From an uncultured delta proteobacterium (lineage in GTDB: Bacteria > Myxococcota_A > Polyangia > Polyangiales > Polyangiaceae), in the NCBI GenBank assembly GCA_903906315.1, contig CAIVJW010000333.1, positions 1 through 50,162 of the forward strand: a stretch of 50,162 nucleotides of DNA, written 5' to 3'. Within the stretch, counting starts at the first letter, position 1, and each line of letters starts with the position of its first letter. The translations under genes were made by a program, and so were the position numbers. Positions 25,856 through 35,682 of this stretch are shown in pieces. A model generated the notes under the pieces. It was not told where the DNA came from. It saw only the letters and a program-made list of their open reading frames with translations, and searched no databases.

Positions 25856-28192
25856 ATGAAGACGACACGGCTTGGTACATGGGCTTCGCGCGCGATCGTC
25901 GCGGGCGTGATGTCGGCGGCGGGCTGGACGGGCTGCTCCCAGGCGGCGCCGATCGACCTCGGCGGCGATGGGAATGGCACGACGGACGCGACGACGGGAA
26001 CGTCGACGACGACGAAGACCGGCGCGGGAGGCGGCGGTCAGACGACGGGAGGAGGCGGCGCCGGCCCGGTCTGTCCCGGGACGATCCTCTGCGTCGACAA
26101 GTGCGTGAACGTGATGGTCGACCCGGAGAACTGCGGGCAGTGCGCCGCGGCGTGCGCCGCCGGCCAGCTCTGCTCCAAGGGGCTCTGCGGCGTCGCGTGC
26201 GCGGGCGGCACGGTCCAGTGCGGCAACACCTGCGTCGACCCGCTTCGCGACCACGAGAACTGCGGCGCGTGCGGGAAGGTCTGCAGCGCGGGCGAGGTCT
26301 GCTCGGCCGGCGCCTGCGCGCTCGAGTGCTTCGGCGGGTCGACCCAGTGCGGGACGTTCTGCGTCGACGTGCAGAACGACCCGCTCAACTGCGGCGCGTG
26401 CGACACGAAGTGCAAGGACGGCGAGGTCTGCGCGGCCGGCACGTGCGGCCTCGCGTGCCTGGGTGGGTCGAGCCAGTGCGGCAAGGCCTGCGTGGACCTG
26501 CAGAACGACCCGGCGAACTGCGGCAAGTGCGGTACGCAATGCCAGGGCGGGCAGGTCTGCTCGACGGGCATCTGCGCGCTGACGTGCGGCCCGGGCACGC
26601 AGAAGTGCCTCGGCAAGTGCACCGCGACCGCGACCGATCCGCTGAACTGCGGCGCGTGCGGCGTCACCTGCCAGCCCGGCGAGGCCTGCTATTCCGGCAA
26701 GTGCGGCCTCTGCGGTCCGGGCAAGACCCAGTGCGGGCAGGCGTGCATCGATCAGCAGAACGACCCGAAGAACTGCGGCGCGTGCGGCAAGGCCTGCGGC
26801 GCGAACGAGGTCTGCTACCTGGGCGGCTGCGCGGCGAGCTGCGGCGGCGGCCTCCTTCAGTGCGGCCAGACTTGCGTCGACTCGCAGGCGGACCCGAAGA
26901 ACTGCGGCGCGTGCGGCAAGGCCTGCGGGCTCGGCGGAAAGTGCGTCGCCGGCGCCTGCCAGGAGTGCGACAGCGCGGTCACCGACTGCGACGCCGACGG
27001 CTGGATGGCCGTGGACGGCGACTGCTGCGACAAGCCGGGCCTCTGCGGCGCGGAGCCGAACCTCGTCAACCCGGGCGCGATCGAGGTCGTCGGCAACGGC
27101 CTCGACGACAACTGCAACGGGCTCGTCGACCTGTTCGACACGCAGGACACGGTCTCTTGCGACAACGGCCTCGCGTCGGACTCGGCCGATCCGAAGGACT
27201 TCGCGCGCGCGATGGGCATCTGTCGCACGACGACGGAGTCTCCGCCGCTGCAGAAGGACAAGACGTGGGGCCTGCTCGACGCGCAGATCCTCCGCGCGGA
27301 CGGCTCGGCGCTGCAGGACTACCAGGCCGTGTCGATCCGCACGTCGTTCGGCAGCATCAACCCGCCGACGACCGAGGGGCAGAGCGTGGTCGTCATCTCG
27401 AGCGGCATCGCGGCGGACGCGACCCAGACGATGCCCGGCCCGAACGGCGGCGCGCCGAACGGGTCGAACGTGTCGACCTCGCACAACCCGTCCAGCTCGG
27501 TCGATCTGTCGTTCGGCGGCCAGCCGAACTCGGTGAAGGACTGGTACGCGACCCCGAACCCGCCGCTGAAGGGCGCCAATCAGCTGCCGGACTCGCCGGG
27601 GTGCAGCGCGTCGGACGCGGCCGAGGCGAACGACTCGGTGATGCTGCGCCTGCGGCTGCGCGCGCCGACGAACGTGAAGGCGTTCTCGTTCAACTCGTAC
27701 TTCATGTCGGCCGAGTACCCGGAGTTCGTCTGCACGACGTTCAACGACCAGTTCATCGCGCTCGTCGACACGCCGAACGGCGTGCCCTCGCCGCTGCCGA
27801 ACCCGGTCGACAAGAACCTGATGACGTACACCCAAGGCCAGCAAAAATGGCCGATCGGCATCAACATCGCGCAGGGCACGTCCCTCTTCGCCGTGTGCAA
27901 CAAGGCCCAGCTGCAGGACCCGTCCTGCCTGAGCGGCGGCTCGCCGAGCCTCTCGTCGTGCTCGCTCGGCGACGCGCAGCTCGCGGGCACGGGCTTCGAG
28001 CCCGGCGCGTTCGACTCGTGCAACATCGGCGGCGGCACGTTCTGGCTGACGACGGCCGGCAACGTGATCCCCGGCGACGTCATCGAGCTGCGCATCGCGG
28101 TGTGGGACGTCGGCGACTCCGCCTACGACTCGCTGGCGGTCATCGACGGCTTCCGCTGGCTGCCGAACGCGACGCTCGCCGGCACGCAGTAG
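25856..28192 (+). CDS. Cysteine-rich repeat lipoprotein with choice-of-anchor L domain
   Basis: 778 residues. The lipoprotein signal ends WTGC (Cys27), followed by a Thr/Gly linker. Residues about 70-370 hold seven repeats of roughly 43 residues built on CxxxCVDxxxDPxNCGACGxxC, each with about eight Cys. A MopE-type DDNCNGLVDLFD motif follows. The rest reads like the 'choice-of-anchor L' family: FNSYFMSAEYPEFVCTTFND, then DQFIALVD and a final VWDVGDSAYDSLAVIDGFRW. Such domains occur on surface proteins attached by different anchors. ATG 25856 follows GGGGTGAT; the in-frame GTG 25826 is less likely. A surface adhesion or matrix role is inferred. Confidence 0.85.
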   Translation: MKTTRLGTWASRAIVAGVMSAAGWTGCSQAAPIDLGGDGNGTTDATTGTSTTTKTGAGGGGQTTGGGGAGPVCPGTILCVDKCVNVMVDPENCGQCAAACAAGQLCSKGLCGVACAGGTVQCGNTCVDPLRDHENCGACGKVCSAGEVCSAGACALECFGGSTQCGTFCVDVQNDPLNCGACDTKCKDGEVCAAGTCGLACLGGSSQCGKACVDLQNDPANCGKCGTQCQGGQVCSTGICALTCGPGTQKCLGKCTATATDPLNCGACGVTCQPGEACYSGKCGLCGPGKTQCGQACIDQQNDPKNCGACGKACGANEVCYLGGCAASCGGGLLQCGQTCVDSQADPKNCGACGKACGLGGKCVAGACQECDSAVTDCDADGWMAVDGDCCDKPGLCGAEPNLVNPGAIEVVGNGLDDNCNGLVDLFDTQDTVSCDNGLASDSADPKDFARAMGICRTTTESPPLQKDKTWGLLDAQILRADGSALQDYQAVSIRTSFGSINPPTTEGQSVVVISSGIAADATQTMPGPNGGAPNGSNVSTSHNPSSSVDLSFGGQPNSVKDWYATPNPPLKGANQLPDSPGCSASDAAEANDSVMLRLRLRAPTNVKAFSFNSYFMSAEYPEFVCTTFNDQFIALVDTPNGVPSPLPNPVDKNLMTYTQGQQKWPIGINIAQGTSLFAVCNKAQLQDPSCLSGGSPSLSSCSLGDAQLAGTGFEPGAFDSCNIGGGTFWLTTAGNVIPGDVIELRIAVWDVGDSAYDSLAVIDGFRWLPNATLAGTQ

Positions 28193-28228
28193 CCCCCGGG
28201 CGGGCGCGCCCGACACCTGGTCACGACG

Positions 28229-28263
28229 CGACGGCGACCGCCTCGAGAGGGGGGTCGCCGTCG
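28229..28263 (+). terminator. Hairpin after cysteine-rich lipoprotein gene
   Basis: CGACGGCGACC (28229-28239) and GGTCGCCGTCG (28253-28263) form a perfect 11-base stem with a 13-base loop, 36 bases after the stop codon. Only a short TTT follows, so it is a terminator candidate without a strong T-run. The rest of the 248-base gap to the next gene holds no coding signal. Confidence 0.5.
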
Positions 28264-28440
28264 GCGTTTGGGGGGCGCTCCTCGGCGTCCCCGACACGCG
28301 CGCCCGGGCTTTGCGCCACCCTGAGCCGCGCGGCGACGCTGCTGCGCGGCCGTCCGCGCGACAGCCCGCGAATCGGGGTGATTCTCGCTGCCCGCTCCGC
28401 GGCACGAGGCATGCTGCGTTCCCGGGTGGAGGCCTCCCCC

Positions 28441-30741
28441 ATGGCTCGATCGCATCGCTCGCAGGTCCTATCCATCCTCGGGCTCCTCGGGATCTCCGTC
28501 GTCGCCGCGTGCGGCCCCACGGTCACCGACGGCTCGCTCCCGCCGGGCGCGACCGTCGGCGCAGGCGGCACCGGCACCGGCACGGTCGATCCGGGCGACC
28601 CCGGCAGCGCGGTCGGCCTTCAGCCGTCCTCGGCTTCGGGCGAGGAGCTCGTCGCGCTGCAGGCCGAGCTCACGCAATGCGACGGGCTCACGCAGGCTGC
28701 GTTCGCCTCGAAGTACGCGGTCCCGTTCGCCGCGGGCCTCGGGTACGACCCGAGCCAGGCCGCGAACCTCGATCTCGTCGACGCCTCGTCGCTCGCCCTC
28801 GGCCCGGCCGAGAAGGCCGCCCTCCAGAAGCACGGGTTCGTGGTCTCGGAGGCGCACCGCTTCCCCACGTTCATGTACGGCTACGCGGCGATCTATGCCC
28901 AGGACCTCCCGGTGTACGTGAGCGCGGACTCGATCGCGTTCGCGGTGCACCGCTCGTACGACAAGATCCTCGCGGCGGTTGAGACCGCGTCGCTCCTGCC
29001 CGACCTGACCGGGCTGCTCGAGTCGATGCGCGCGAGGCTCGGGGCGGGCGGCGCCTCGGAGCTGTCGGCGGAGGCCCGCGCCGACGCCGATCTCCTCGTC
29101 GCGCTCGCGCTCGGGCTCTTGCAGGGCAAGCCCGTCGCGCCCGTCGCCGGCGCGGATCCGAAGCTCCTCCAGGGGCTCTACGACGCCTCGCTGGCGGCCG
29201 ATGGGACCGTGGAGCTGTCGCTCTTCGGCACCGTGCGGACGGTCGATTTCTCGCAGCTGAAGCCGCGCGGCCACTACACGGACTCGCCCGAGCTCGAGCG
29301 GTACTTCCGCAGCATGATGTGGCTCGGCCGCACCGATCTGCGCCTGATCGAGACCCAGGACGACGGCTCGCAGGTGTTCCGCCGCCGGCAGCTCGAGGGC
29401 GCGCTCGCGCTGGGCGAGCTGATCGACGCGGCGGCCGAGGCGCGCTGGTCGCGCGTGCACGGCGCGATTGGCGCCTTCGTGGGCGAGCCCGACTCGATGG
29501 TGCTGCCCGATCTCGCGAAGCTGCTCGCCGACCTGGGCGCTTCGGGGGCCGCCGATCTCGCCAAGCTCCCCGACGCGAAGATCGCCCAGGCGATCCTCGA
29601 CGGCGGCTACGGCGCGCAGCGCATCGCCAGCCAGGTGATGACCAACGGCATGCCCGACGGCGGCACGCTGCCGCTCTCGCGCAGCTTCGCCCTCTTCGGC
29701 CAGCGGTACGTGCTCGACTCGCACGTGTTCTCGAACGTCGTGTACAGCCGCGTGCAGGGCGGCAAGGAAATGCGCATGATGCCGAGCCCGCTCGACGTCG
29801 GCTTCGCCGCGCTCGGCAACGACGAGGCGGGCGCGCTGCTCTCGGGCGAGCTCTCCACCTACCACTACGCGCCCGACCTCTGCTCGATGCGCGTCGTCGC
29901 CGAGGCGCACGGCGAGGCCTACTGGAGCGAGAACCTCTACAACCTCTGGCTCGGTTCGCTCCGCGCGCTCTCGCCGACGGCCGAGGTGAAGGACCCGGCG
30001 GCCGCCGGGCTGCCCGCCGTCGCCGGCACCGAGCCCTGGTCGCGCCGCATCCTGTCGGCGCAGCTCGCCTCGTGGGCCGAGCTCCGCCACGACACGCTGC
30101 TCTACGCGAAGCAGTCGTACTCCGATGGCTCGAGCTGCGAGTTCCCCGACGCATACGTGGACCCGTACCCGGCCTTCTACGAGCGAATCGGCGCCTTCGC
30201 GAGCCAGGGCAAGAAGCTCCTCGCGACCCTGCAGCTCCCGCCCGGTGGGCTCGCCGGATCGATCTCCGCCTACTTCGACGAGCTCGGCGCCGTGGCTGCG
30301 ACGCTGCAGGCGATGGCCAGCTCCGAGCGCGCCGGCACGCCGCTCACTGCCGAGCAGCTCGACTTCATCAACACGGCCGTGAAGATCGAGTCGATGTGCG
30401 GCGGGGACTACGTGACCGACGGCTGGTACAAGCGGCTCTTCTTCGACCAGGCCAAGGCGGTCGAGTGGGACCCGACGATCGCCGACGTGCACACCCAGCC
30501 GACCGACGCGGCCGGCGCTCCGGTCGGGCGCGTCCTGCACGTCGGGACGGGCATGGCACGCGCGATGGTCGTCACGGTCGACACGTGCGCCGGGCCCCGC
30601 GCGTACGTCGGCCTGGCGTCGTCGTACTTCGAGCGCGTGACCGAGAACTTCGAGCGCCTCGACGACAAGACCTGGGCGGCCGAGCTGCTCGCCAAGAGCC
30701 CGCCGGACCCGGTGTGGCTCGATGGGATCGTCGTGCGGTAG
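28441..30741 (+). CDS. DUF3160 lipoprotein
   Basis: 766 residues with lipobox VVAAC (Cys24) and a Gly/Thr linker. The body matches DUF3160 proteins in layout: FPTFMYGYAAIYAQDLPVYV, then SADSIAFAVHRSYDKIL, FRSMMWLGRTDLRL and SFALFGQRYVLDSHVF, ending in a region with MVVTVDTCAGPRAYVGLASSY. These proteins are mostly helical, secreted and of unknown function; they occur widely in myxobacteria and some other soil bacteria. Start ATG 28441 has GGAGG about 8 bases upstream, and the alternative ATG at 28411 lacks this. No operon partner is evident; the TesB gene follows after 88 bases. Confidence 0.78.
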   Translation: MARSHRSQVLSILGLLGISVVAACGPTVTDGSLPPGATVGAGGTGTGTVDPGDPGSAVGLQPSSASGEELVALQAELTQCDGLTQAAFASKYAVPFAAGLGYDPSQAANLDLVDASSLALGPAEKAALQKHGFVVSEAHRFPTFMYGYAAIYAQDLPVYVSADSIAFAVHRSYDKILAAVETASLLPDLTGLLESMRARLGAGGASELSAEARADADLLVALALGLLQGKPVAPVAGADPKLLQGLYDASLAADGTVELSLFGTVRTVDFSQLKPRGHYTDSPELERYFRSMMWLGRTDLRLIETQDDGSQVFRRRQLEGALALGELIDAAAEARWSRVHGAIGAFVGEPDSMVLPDLAKLLADLGASGAADLAKLPDAKIAQAILDGGYGAQRIASQVMTNGMPDGGTLPLSRSFALFGQRYVLDSHVFSNVVYSRVQGGKEMRMMPSPLDVGFAALGNDEAGALLSGELSTYHYAPDLCSMRVVAEAHGEAYWSENLYNLWLGSLRALSPTAEVKDPAAAGLPAVAGTEPWSRRILSAQLASWAELRHDTLLYAKQSYSDGSSCEFPDAYVDPYPAFYERIGAFASQGKKLLATLQLPPGGLAGSISAYFDELGAVAATLQAMASSERAGTPLTAEQLDFINTAVKIESMCGGDYVTDGWYKRLFFDQAKAVEWDPTIADVHTQPTDAAGAPVGRVLHVGTGMARAMVVTVDTCAGPRAYVGLASSYFERVTENFERLDDKTWAAELLAKSPPDPVWLDGIVVR

Positions 30742-30829
30742 GGGCGCCCGGCCTCTCGCCGACCGCGCTCCCCCGCGACGCCGCCCCCCGCGCCTGCTAT
30801 CCCTCCGGCGCGGGGGCCGGAGACACGCC

Positions 30830-31690
30830 ATGCACCGCTTGCTCGCCGATCTGATCGAACTGCTCGCCCTCGAGCGCCTCGACCGCGACCTCTTCCGCGG
30901 CAAGAGCCAGGATCTCGGCTGGGGCGCGATCTTCGGCGGGCAGGTGCTCGGGCAGGCGCTCTCGGCGGGCGCGCAGACGGTGCCCGCGGAGCGGCCGGTG
31001 CACTCGCTGCACGGCTATTTCCTGCGCGCGGGCGATCTCCGGCGGCCCATCGTCTATCAGGTCGACCGCCTGCGCGACGGCAAGAGCTTCTCCACCCGCC
31101 GCGTCGACGCCATCCAGGAGGGGCAGGCGATCTTCAGCCTCCACGCCTCGTTCCAGGTGCACGAGGAGGGCTTCGAGCACCAGGACGCCGCGCCCGACGT
31201 GCCGCCGCCCGAAGCGCTCAAGTCCGAGCGCGACCTCGCGATGGCCGTCGCCGACCACCTGCCCGAGGCGCTGCGTGCGATCGCGACCGCCGAGCGGCCC
31301 ATCGAGATCCGCCCCGTCGAGCCGCGCAATCCGCTCCGTCCGCGCCCCGTCGATCCGCGCCGCCACCTCTGGGTGCGTGCGGTCGACGCGCTGCCCGACG
31401 ACCCGGCGCTGCAGCGGTACCTGCTCGCGTACGCGTCCGACTTCTCCTTCCTCGGCGCAGCGCTCGATCCGCACGGGGTCAGCTGGATAACGCCGGGGAT
31501 GCACGTCGCGTCGCTCGATCACGCGATGTGGTTTCACCGGCCTTTCCGCTTCGACGACTGGCTGCTCTACGCGATCGACAGCCCGACCGCGTCCGGCAGT
31601 CGCGGCCTCGTGCGCGGGCGGTTCTTCGACCGCGCGGGCCGGCTCGTCGCGAGCGCGACGCAGGAAGGGCTCATCCGCAAGGGCGGGTGA
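30830..31690 (+). CDS. tesB: Acyl-CoA thioesterase II (TesB type)
   Basis: 286 residues, the standard double hot-dog TesB length. WGAIFGGQVLGQAL (31-44) and HSLHGYFLRAGDL mark the N-terminal hot-dog. The C-terminal half has SLDHAMWFHRPFRFDDW, TASGSRGLVRGRFFD and ASATQEGLIR, which carry the Asp, Ser/Thr and Gln positions of the TesB catalytic triad. It hydrolyses acyl-CoA to free acid and CoA in the cytoplasm and often has broad chain-length use. ATG 30830 is the first start with the correct N-terminus. The context does not point to a specific pathway. Confidence 0.9.
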   Translation: MHRLLADLIELLALERLDRDLFRGKSQDLGWGAIFGGQVLGQALSAGAQTVPAERPVHSLHGYFLRAGDLRRPIVYQVDRLRDGKSFSTRRVDAIQEGQAIFSLHASFQVHEEGFEHQDAAPDVPPPEALKSERDLAMAVADHLPEALRAIATAERPIEIRPVEPRNPLRPRPVDPRRHLWVRAVDALPDDPALQRYLLAYASDFSFLGAALDPHGVSWITPGMHVASLDHAMWFHRPFRFDDWLLYAIDSPTASGSRGLVRGRFFDRAGRLVASATQEGLIRKGG

Positions 31691-31864
31691 CCGTCGGGCT
31701 GGGAGGCCGCGACCGCGACCGCGACCGGATCGCGGCGAGCTCGGCCGACGCGAGCCGCGGCGTCGTCGCGCGCGGCACCCCGGCGCGGGCTTCGGGGCTT
31801 ATCCCCCGGGGCGTTCCTGTGCGATGATCGCGGTACCGTTCCTTTCGTCCGCAGGAGTCGCTCG

Positions 31865-34800
31865 ATGACGAAGCTCGACACCGCCTCGGCGCGCCGTTTC
31901 GGCGCAGCCCTGTTTCTCGCCGCCGCCAGCCTGTTCGTGGGCTGTGGCCGGTCCGACGTCGACCTGCTCTACGATGGCGCGGGCGGCTCGGGCGCGGGCG
32001 GCAGCGGAGGCGCCGGCCCCGGCGCCTGCCTGAGCAACGCCGACTGCGTATCGACCCCGCTGACGCCGTTCTGCGACGTCCCGGCCGGCAAGTGCGTGGC
32101 GTGTCTCCCGTCGCCCGAGACGTGCCCGGCCGGCCAGCAGTGCGACCCGGCGAGCCACCAGTGCATCCCCGGGCCCGTCGGCTGCCAGAGCGACGCCGAG
32201 TGTGCCGCGCCCACGCCGCATTGCCGCGTCGACGCCCACGTGTGCGTCGAGTGCACCTCCACGAGCCAGTGCGCCGCCGACGAGGTCTGCGCGGGCTTTC
32301 AGTGCGTCGGCTTCTGCGGCGACGGTTCCGCCTGCGGCCCCAGCCTCTCGTGCTGCACCCCGCTCTGCGTGGACGAGGCGACCGACCCGTCGAACTGCGG
32401 CGCCTGCGCGCTCTCCTGCGGTCCGTACGCGCACGCCTCGGCGGGCTGCTCAGGCGCCACCTGCGGCGTCGGCAAGTGCGACCCCGGCCACGCCGACTGC
32501 GACAAGGTCGCGGCCGACGGCTGCGAGATCGACCTGCTGCTCGACGCCGCGAACTGCGGAGCTTGCGGCAAGGCGTGTCCGCCCGGCGAGACGTGCTCGG
32601 GCGGCGTGTGCGTCGGCGGCTGCGGTGGCGGCGCCGTGTGCCCCGCGGGCGAGCTCTGCTGCGGCGCCTCGTGCGCCTTCGTGCAGACCGACCCGAACAA
32701 CTGCGGCGCGTGCGGCAAGGCCTGCAACCCCGTGCCGCAGGCGAGCGTCACCTGCGCCGCGAGCGCGTGCGTGATCGGCGCCTGCGCGAAGGGCTTCGGC
32801 GACTGCAACCAGATCGAGGCCGACGGCTGCGAGGTGAACTTCCAGTTCGACCCGTCGAACTGCGGCGCGTGCGGCAACGCCTGCGCGCTCGGCGAGACCT
32901 GCACGGGCGGCATCTGCGCCGGTGGCTGCGGGCCGAACGGCGCCTGCCAGAACGGCTTCACGTGCTGTGGCGGAGGCCTCTGCGCGAACACGACGAGCGA
33001 CCTCCTCAACTGCGGCGGCTGCGGCATCCTCTGCACCACGCCCCCGCACGCCACCGCGGCCTGCGGCGGCGGGCAGTGCGGCGTCGGGTCGTGCGACGCC
33101 GGCTTCGGCGATTGCAACAAGCTCCCGGGCGACGGTTGCGAGGCCGACATCCAGGGTGACGCGAAGAACTGCGGCGGCTGCGGCAAGGCGTGCGGCGTCG
33201 GCCAGGCCTGCCAGGGCGGCGTCTGCAAGGGCGCCGAGACCTGCAACGGCGGTCCGGCGTGCACCGGCGGCAAGGCCTGCTGCGCGAGCGGCTGCATCGA
33301 CCTCGCGATCGACGCGCAAAACTGCGGCGGCTGCGGCGTGCCCTGCGCTCCGGGCCAGACGTGCAAGGCCGGCCTCTGCCAGGGCGGCGGCTGCAACGGC
33401 GGCGGGACCTGCGCGGTCGGCCAGGTGTGCTGCGCGACCGGCTGCGCGGACGTGAAGAACGATCCGAGCAACTGCGGCGGCTGCGGGTCGATCTGTGGGC
33501 CCGGCGCGAAGTGCCTCGGCGGCATGTGCCAGAGCAACGGCTGCAACGGCGGCCCGGCGTGCGCGCCCGGCCTGCTCTGCTGCGCCTTTGGCTGCACGGA
33601 CGTGAGCTTCGACCCGCAGAACTGCGGCGCCTGCAACGCGCTCTGTCCCGCCGGCGCGAGCTGCGCCTTCGGCCAGTGCCAGTTCGGCTGCAACGGCGGT
33701 CCGGAGTGCGGCATGGGCCTCTCGTGCTGCCCGAGCGGCTGCGCCGACACGCTCTCGGACTCGCAGAACTGCGGCGGTTGCGCCGTCGCCTGCAAGCCCG
33801 GGTCGTCCTGCTCGAACGGCGCGTGCAGCGCGACGTGCAACGGCGGTCCGGCGTGCGTCCCCGGTCAGAGCTGCTGCGCGAACGGCTGCGCCGACACGCT
33901 GTCGGACTCGCAGAACTGCGGCGGCTGCGGGCTCGCTTGCAAGCCCGGGTCGTCGTGCTCGAACGGCGTGTGCAGCGCGACGTGCAACGGCGGCCCGGCG
34001 TGCGTCCCCGGTCAGAGCTGCTGCGCGAGCGGCTGCGCCCTCACCGACAGCGACCCGCAGAACTGCGGCGGCTGCGGCGTCGCTTGCGCGCCCGGCGCGG
34101 GGTGCGTCGGCGGCGCGTGCACCCCGACGTGCAACGGCGGCCCGGCGTGCAACGCGGCCCAGGCCTGCTGCCTCACCGGCTGCGCCGACACCCAGACCGA
34201 CGCGAAGAACTGCGGCGGCTGCGGCGTCGTGTGCGCGGCCGGCCAGGCTTGCGTCGCGGGCTCCTGCAAGGCTCAGGGCGACTGCAACGGCGGTGCGGCC
34301 TGCGCGGCCGGGCAGACCTGCTGCCAGGCCGGCTGCGCGGACCTGACGAAGGACCCGAACAACTGCGGCAAGTGCAACGGCACCTGCGGCGTCGGCGCGG
34401 TGTGCGTCAGCGGCCAGTGCGCCGTCGACGAGGGCGCCTTCAACCCGATCGTGAACCCGTCCTACCTCACGCCCGGCATCCACGAGTTCACGACGATCAA
34501 CATCCCGGCCGGGGTCTGGGTCTACGTGGGCGGCTTCGGCCCGCAGTCGGGCACGCTCGATCTGAAGGCCACGGGCGACATCACGATCGACGGCACGATC
34601 GACCTCTCCGGCGGTCCCGGATCGCAGAACACGATCACGTCGAAGGACACGAACCAGGGCCGAGCGGGCAGCGGCGGCTACACCGGCCAGCCGTACTCGA
34701 CGGCGGTCATGTCGTCGGCGTGCCAGTTCATCGCCGGCAACCCGGGGCTGCTCGGCAGTGGCGTGAAGGGCACGCCCGGCACGTGCCCCGTGCTCTCGAC

Positions 34801-35677
34801 CTCGGTCTGCGTGCCGCAGAACGACCCGACCGCGCTCATCTTCACCGCGCCCGTCGCGGCGTACGGCGGCGGCGCGGGCGTCTTCACCGGCTACCGCGCG
34901 TACGGCAGCGGCGGCGGCGGGCTCGCGGGCGGCGCGCCCGGCGTGCTCGGCGCGGCGTACCCCGGTGAGCAGGACTGCTCGGGCGTCACCGCCGCGGGCG
35001 GCGCGGTCAACGGCAAGGGCGGATCGGCCGGATCGGCGTCGTACGACGGCAAGCCCGGCGAGGCCGGCCAGACGCAGTGCCCCGGCCTCTTCCAGGGCGT
35101 CCCGCCGGCCTACGTCGGCGGCGGCGGCGGCGGCAGCATCGGCACGGCGGCGGCGAAGGACCTCGCGGTCGCGAACACGTTCTACGTCGGGTCGGGCGGC
35201 GGCGGCGGCAGCTGCGACTACCTGAACCGGCCCGTGTTCGGTGGCACCTCCGGCGGCGGCGGCGGCGGCGGCGCGCTCCGCCTCAGCACGCCGGCCAAGA
35301 TCGTCATCAACGGCCATGTGCTCGTGGAAGGCGGCCCGGGCGGCGAGGCGTTCATCGGCAACGGCTCCAACGCGAACTGCGACCCGCAGCCCGGGGCGGC
35401 GGGCGGCGGCGGATCCGGCGGCGTGGTCTTCCTCGCTTCCCCCTCGCTCACGGTCGGCGCCAACGCCGTCATCTCGGCCGCGGGCGGCCTCGGCGGCGCG
35501 GGCTCGAAGTTCGCTACCGGCGGCGGTGGCGGCAACGGCGGCCTCGGCCGCATCCGCATCTCCGTCGACCCGAACACCTGCACGCTCGGCGGCTCCTTCA
35601 ACCCGCCGCTCCAGTCGAAGTGCTCGCCCGTGCCCGCGAAGGCCGGCTTCGCGTACGTCGGCACCTACCCCGGGTGA
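31865..35677 (+). CDS. Giant cysteine-rich repeat lipoprotein with Gly-rich C-terminal domain
   Basis: 1270 residues. Lipobox FVGC (Cys27), then a Gly/Ser linker. Residues about 151-455 contain three long repeats of about 97 residues. Residues 460-855 contain eight shorter repeats of about 49 residues built on CNGGPACxxGxxCCxxGCxDxxxDxxNCGGCGxxCxxGxxC. Around 100 Cys suggest a rigid, disulfide-bonded rod outside the cell. The last 400 residues form a beta-rich region (LTPGIHEFTTINIPAGVWVY) with long glycine runs, possibly a parallel-beta or filament-like domain. AGGAG lies 8 bases before ATG 31865. No enzyme motif. A surface fibre or spore/matrix role is inference. Confidence 0.82.
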   Translation: MTKLDTASARRFGAALFLAAASLFVGCGRSDVDLLYDGAGGSGAGGSGGAGPGACLSNADCVSTPLTPFCDVPAGKCVACLPSPETCPAGQQCDPASHQCIPGPVGCQSDAECAAPTPHCRVDAHVCVECTSTSQCAADEVCAGFQCVGFCGDGSACGPSLSCCTPLCVDEATDPSNCGACALSCGPYAHASAGCSGATCGVGKCDPGHADCDKVAADGCEIDLLLDAANCGACGKACPPGETCSGGVCVGGCGGGAVCPAGELCCGASCAFVQTDPNNCGACGKACNPVPQASVTCAASACVIGACAKGFGDCNQIEADGCEVNFQFDPSNCGACGNACALGETCTGGICAGGCGPNGACQNGFTCCGGGLCANTTSDLLNCGGCGILCTTPPHATAACGGGQCGVGSCDAGFGDCNKLPGDGCEADIQGDAKNCGGCGKACGVGQACQGGVCKGAETCNGGPACTGGKACCASGCIDLAIDAQNCGGCGVPCAPGQTCKAGLCQGGGCNGGGTCAVGQVCCATGCADVKNDPSNCGGCGSICGPGAKCLGGMCQSNGCNGGPACAPGLLCCAFGCTDVSFDPQNCGACNALCPAGASCAFGQCQFGCNGGPECGMGLSCCPSGCADTLSDSQNCGGCAVACKPGSSCSNGACSATCNGGPACVPGQSCCANGCADTLSDSQNCGGCGLACKPGSSCSNGVCSATCNGGPACVPGQSCCASGCALTDSDPQNCGGCGVACAPGAGCVGGACTPTCNGGPACNAAQACCLTGCADTQTDAKNCGGCGVVCAAGQACVAGSCKAQGDCNGGAACAAGQTCCQAGCADLTKDPNNCGKCNGTCGVGAVCVSGQCAVDEGAFNPIVNPSYLTPGIHEFTTINIPAGVWVYVGGFGPQSGTLDLKATGDITIDGTIDLSGGPGSQNTITSKDTNQGRAGSGGYTGQPYSTAVMSSACQFIAGNPGLLGSGVKGTPGTCPVLSTSVCVPQNDPTALIFTAPVAAYGGGAGVFTGYRAYGSGGGGLAGGAPGVLGAAYPGEQDCSGVTAAGGAVNGKGGSAGSASYDGKPGEAGQTQCPGLFQGVPPAYVGGGGGGSIGTAAAKDLAVANTFYVGSGGGGGSCDYLNRPVFGGTSGGGGGGGALRLSTPAKIVINGHVLVEGGPGGEAFIGNGSNANCDPQPGAAGGGGSGGVVFLASPSLTVGANAVISAAGGLGGAGSKFATGGGGGNGGLGRIRISVDPNTCTLGGSFNPPLQSKCSPVPAKAGFAYVGTYPG
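33722..34015 (+). repeat. Recent tandem duplication of a 147-base unit
   Basis: Two 147-base units (33722-33868 and 33869-34015) encode nearly identical 49-residue repeats, SCC.(S/N)GCADTLSDSQNCGG...GPACVPGQ. They are much closer to each other than to neighbouring repeats. The unit length is a multiple of three, so repeat number can change without frameshift. Confidence 0.75.
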
Positions 35678-35682
35678 GGCCC

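Noticed and set aside
26100-26950. Regular repeats that could look like a CRISPR array
   Set aside because: The repeats are coding, of about 130 bases, variable at third positions, and conserve Cys codons rather than DNA; no constant repeats or unique spacers.
31719-31735. CCGCGA/TCGCGG hairpin after tesB as terminator
   Set aside because: Six-base stem in a CCGCGA direct-repeat run with no T-run; likely chance in GC-rich DNA.
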